NCBI GenBank assembly: GCA_022616395.1
Contig: JAKEEV010000552.1
Coordinates: 1-16,899 of the forward strand
Reading direction: 5' to 3'
DNA: 16,899 bases
Source: Planctomycetia bacterium
GTDB lineage: Bacteria > Planctomycetota > Planctomycetia > Gemmatales > Gemmataceae
Part shown: positions 14,361-16,899 of the stretch, piece after piece
Layout of the letters: every line of letters begins with the position of its first letter
How positions within the stretch are numbered: the stretch's first letter is position 1
Notes under the pieces: generated by a model
The model's input: only the letters and a program-made list of their open reading frames with translations
Databases searched by the model: none
What the model was told of the DNA's origin: nothing
Translations under genes and position numbers: made by a program

Positions 14361-14386
14361 ACGGGCCGGGAGCAATCCCGGCCCGT
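14361..14386 (+). other. Intercistronic stem-loop 3 before the DUF1254 gene
   Basis: ACGGGCCGGGA (14361-14371) pairs perfectly with TCCCGGCCCGT (14376-14386), an 11-pair stem closed by the stable GNRA-type loop GCAA. It lies 18 bases after the sulfatase stop and 28 bases before ATG 14415. It has no T-run and is probably an RNA stability or processing element rather than a terminator. Confidence 0.8.
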
Positions 14387-14414
14387 TACTTCACGCACAT
14401 CAGGAGACGGCACC

Positions 14415-15848
14415 ATGCGAACGCGACTCGTTCTTCCCGTCGTGATTCTGCTGATCGCGGCAGTGGCCGTTGCACAAGACCCTCCCTTCAAGGGCGGGTT
14501 TCCCGCGCCCCAAGAAACGCAAAAGACCCGCGACGATGTGGACTATCAGCGGGCCGTGACCGCGTATCGCTTCTGGTATCCGACGGTTTCCGTAGAGGGC
14601 ATCTTCCACGGCAACCGCGAGCAGGGCATCAACGACAACGAGGCCATGCCGATCCTTTCGGCGGGTCCGCGTCATGTCGGCTTCACGCTGAACTCAGACA
14701 CACCCTACGGCGGCGGGGTCATCGACCTAAAGGACGGCCCGTATGTGATCGAGGTGCCGCCCGGTCCATTCATCGGCCTCGCCAACGATCACCATCAAGG
14801 GTGGATTCTAGACGTGGGTTTGCCCGGTCCCGACATGGGCAAGGGCGGGAAGCACCTCGTCCTGCCGCCGGGGTACAAGGGCGAGGTTCCGAAAGGCTAC
14901 TTCGTCGGCAGATCGTCGTCGTACAAGGTTCTCGTTGCGTTGCGGGCGCTGCCCGTGAAGGGAGACGTGAAAGCGGCGCTGGACGCGCTGAAGACTGTGA
15001 AGATTTACCCGCTGTCCACGACCGCCGCGCCGAAGCTCGTGAAGATGGTGGACGTGACCGAGAAGAAGATGGACTGCACCTGCCTGCGGTGGGAGGACAA
15101 CCTCGCGTACTGGGAGAAGCTGCACGCGGTCATCGACGCCGAACCGCTGAACGAAAAGTTCCTCCCGATGTACGGGCTGTTGTCGGCACTGGGCATCGAG
15201 AAGAGCAAACCGTTCGCCCCAGACGCCCGGATGAAGGGCATTTTGGAGAAAGCCGCGAAGGCCGGGCGGGACCAGATGCTGGTGTCCGCGTTCGACAGCG
15301 CTCGGACGGACAAGCTCGCGTGGAAGGACCGGAAGTGGGAGTGGCTCGGACTCGTGCCGCAGAGCGCCCAGTTCGAGACGAAGGCTGGCATTGACTTGGA
15401 GGCCCGCGACCGCTGGTTCGCGCAGGCGATTGTCACGTCACCCGCGATGTTCCGGCGGACGCAGGGTGCCGGCTCGCTTTACTGGCTCGGCCACCGCGAC
15501 ACGACTGGGGCGTTCGTGGACGGCGGCAAGACTTACAAGCTCACCGTGCCCCTCCCGGTCCCAGCCGGACTGTTCTGGTCGGTCACGATCTACGACGCCG
15601 CCACTCGGAGTGAAGTGAAAGCCGCGCAGGACAAGGCCGCGTTGCGCTCAATGTTCGAGTTGAAAGACACCGGGGATGCGAAATCAATCGACCTGTACTT
15701 CGGGCCGAAAGCCCCGGCGGGCAAGGAGGGGCAGTGGATTCAAACGGTTCCGGGCAAGGCGTGGTTCGCGTACTTCCGCATCTACGGCCCGAAGGAACCC
15801 GCGTTCGATGGCACTTGGAAGCCGGGCGACTTTGAAGAAGTGAAGTAA
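14415..15848 (+). CDS. Exported DUF1254/DUF1214 domain protein
   Basis: A 477-residue protein with a clear signal peptide (LVLPVVILLIAAVAVA, likely cleavage before QDPP at residue 21). The N-terminal half carries DUF1254 features: DYQRAVTAYRFWYPTVSV, then LNSDTPYGGGVIDLKDGPYVIEVPP and FIGLANDHHQGW. The C-terminal part (about 360-470) carries DUF1214: LYWLGHRDTTGAFVDGGKTY, LPVPAGLFWSVTIYDAATRS and the final GKAWFAYFRIYGPKEPAFDG. The biochemical role of these domains is not established. GGAG lies 8 bases before the ATG. The gene directly follows the sulfatases with a shared type of hairpin between, so it probably acts on the same extracytoplasmic substrate or product. Confidence 0.9.
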   Translation: MRTRLVLPVVILLIAAVAVAQDPPFKGGFPAPQETQKTRDDVDYQRAVTAYRFWYPTVSVEGIFHGNREQGINDNEAMPILSAGPRHVGFTLNSDTPYGGGVIDLKDGPYVIEVPPGPFIGLANDHHQGWILDVGLPGPDMGKGGKHLVLPPGYKGEVPKGYFVGRSSSYKVLVALRALPVKGDVKAALDALKTVKIYPLSTTAAPKLVKMVDVTEKKMDCTCLRWEDNLAYWEKLHAVIDAEPLNEKFLPMYGLLSALGIEKSKPFAPDARMKGILEKAAKAGRDQMLVSAFDSARTDKLAWKDRKWEWLGLVPQSAQFETKAGIDLEARDRWFAQAIVTSPAMFRRTQGAGSLYWLGHRDTTGAFVDGGKTYKLTVPLPVPAGLFWSVTIYDAATRSEVKAAQDKAALRSMFELKDTGDAKSIDLYFGPKAPAGKEGQWIQTVPGKAWFAYFRIYGPKEPAFDGTWKPGDFEEVK

Positions 15849-15858
15849 TCCACCGACT

Positions 15859-15889
15859 GGTATCCGCATCAAAACACGGTGCGGATGCC
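15859..15889. terminator. Stem-loop between convergent genes
   Basis: GGTATCCGCA (15859-15868) pairs with TGCGGATGCC (15880-15889), ten pairs including one wobble, with an 11-base loop. It begins 11 bases after the DUF1254 stop and overlaps the last codons of the opposite gene. No T-run follows on either strand, so a bidirectional terminator role is likely only from its position. Confidence 0.45.
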
Positions 15890-16899
15890 GGCCTCGATTC
15901 CCCAGTCGCGGTTGAGCGAGCTTCGCGCGAACCCGACGCCCGGCTTGACGTAGAACACCGTCCCGCCCTTGAACACCTTTCCGAGTTCCGGCGCGACGTA
16001 GAACTCGGTGCGGTTGTTGTCGTTGTAGTCCGTCACCACTTGGAACTCCGGCTTGAAGTAGTACCCGGTCGGGTCTTGGTACTGGATGAACAGCCGGAGT
16101 TTCCCCGTATTGATGCTCGCGGCGTTCTGATTCCCGGCGACCGACAGATCGTGGAAGTAGACCGGGATCACCGACCAGCGTTCGGTCGGCCTCCAGACGA
16201 ACCCCACGAGCGGAGCAAGACGATACTTCTGCGTACCGAGACTGACGGTGATGAGCCGGGCCGCGAGCGGGTTGAACAGGAGATTGTTCTCGGCGGTCGG
16301 GAAGTAGATGTCGGTTCCGAAGACCGGGATCACGTTGGGAAAGGGCCAGTCGCACCGTTCCTTGAACGCTTGCCACGTCGTCGGGAGCATGATGAACCGG
16401 GCGTACACGTCGCTCAGTCCGAACGCGCTGATGTTGCCGGCGGGGGCGGGTACGTCGGTGTAGGTGAACGGCACGTTAAACCCGAACGTGCCCCCGCCGC
16501 CGAGGATCGGCAGGGTGACGTTCGCCGTGGTGGTGTTGAAGCTCAGTCCGTTCTGGATGCGGTAATATTCGCTGTACAGAGTGAATCGTCGCTTCGCCTT
16601 CGAGGGGTCGGTCCCAGCATCTGGCCCGTCGCCACCTCCCTCTCTGCCCGCACCGCCTTCTGCCCCGGAAACGCCACCGGCGGGTGCCTGCCCCTGCGCT
16701 GCGATCACAAATAGGTCGTCGCGGTGTCCGCCGAACGGCATGGTCGTCATCTCGCTCGGTGCGACGGAGGTTGCGCTCTCCACAGAGGGAGCGGCCCGTG
16801 CGATCCAGAACGGCGTTCCCGCCTGCTGAAGCGTCGCGTAGGGCGTTGAGTCGTTCTGTGCGTTCGCGGTATTGCAGGACACCGCGACAAACAACGCGA
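15869..16899 (-). CDS. Outer-membrane beta-barrel-like protein, possible channel (5' end outside window)
   Basis: The frame is open to the right edge and ends at TGA 15869-15871. The residues before NDSTPYATLQ look like a signal-peptide end (LFVAVSCNTANA, cut before QN); the TTG at 16894 is therefore internal and the real start is beyond 16899. After a glycine/alanine-rich linker (about residues 65-97 of the visible part), the protein alternates aromatic and polar residues in short strands (FTLYSEYYRIQNGLSF, FGFNVPFTYTDVP, YYFKPEFQVVTDYN), ends in GIEAGIRTVF with a terminal Phe, and resembles the outer-membrane transporter family near MetA-type phenol-degradation proteins (PF13557-like). It converges on the DUF1254 gene. 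It may pass a small molecule for the sulfatase system, an inference from proximity. Confidence 0.65.
   Translation of the reverse strand, partial: ALFVAVSCNTANAQNDSTPYATLQQAGTPFWIARAAPSVESATSVAPSEMTTMPFGGHRDDLFVIAAQGQAPAGGVSGAEGGAGREGGGDGPDAGTDPSKAKRRFTLYSEYYRIQNGLSFNTTTANVTLPILGGGGTFGFNVPFTYTDVPAPAGNISAFGLSDVYARFIMLPTTWQAFKERCDWPFPNVIPVFGTDIYFPTAENNLLFNPLAARLITVSLGTQKYRLAPLVGFVWRPTERWSVIPVYFHDLSVAGNQNAASINTGKLRLFIQYQDPTGYYFKPEFQVVTDYNDNNRTEFYVAPELGKVFKGGTVFYVKPGVGFARSSLNRDWGIEAGIRTVF

Noticed and set aside
1..16899. CRISPR array, tRNA, rRNA or intact insertion sequence
   Set aside because: No regularly spaced repeats, tRNA cloverleaf, rRNA segment or transposase frame was found; the only tandem repeat is the short 11-base unit near 3664.

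Overview
The window looks like chromosomal DNA from a planctomycete of the Gemmata type. This is inferred from the GC-rich sequence, the multi-copy secreted sulfatases, a C-terminal motif around an FHA domain that I associate with planctomycete proteins, and many short genes in mixed orientation. I see no tRNA, rRNA, CRISPR array or complete insertion sequence.

Positions 1-3447 hold the 3' end of a membrane-associated gene on the + strand and, on the - strand, a YiiX-type permuted papain-like hydrolase whose 3' end overlaps it. Then comes a complete bacterial Hen1 RNA 3'-terminal 2'-O-methyltransferase on the + strand. It converges on a two-gene unit on the - strand: an uncharacterised 160-residue protein in the antitoxin position, followed by a PemK/MazF-like toxin gene broken by one in-frame TAA. 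No Pnkp, the usual operon partner of Hen1, is present.

Positions 3448-7247 hold a roughly 500-base region without a convincing gene but with a good sigma70-like promoter, an 11-base tandem repeat and a G-rich tract. After it come an SDR-family oxidoreductase, a small DUF2158 (YodC-like) protein with a strong intrinsic terminator, and a protein with a C-terminal FHA domain. About 870 bases follow with only weak or decayed coding signals.

Positions 7248-16899 form a secreted sulfatase locus. Three exported sulfatases (one with a CTAGR active site, two paralogues with CSPTR) are followed by an exported DUF1254/DUF1214 protein, all on the + strand. A convergent outer-membrane beta-barrel-like protein runs off the right edge. 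A similar GGCCGGG/CCCGGCC stem-loop lies just downstream of each sulfatase gene. Copies of leader and start-codon sequence without a following gene suggest past duplication and loss of cassette members. The products plausibly desulfate an organic sulfate ester or polysaccharide outside the cytoplasm. The sulfatases need formylglycine maturation by an enzyme encoded elsewhere.

The least expected signal is a perfect 21-base-arm inverted repeat with a 6-base loop inside the third sulfatase gene, where the signal peptide joins the mature enzyme.
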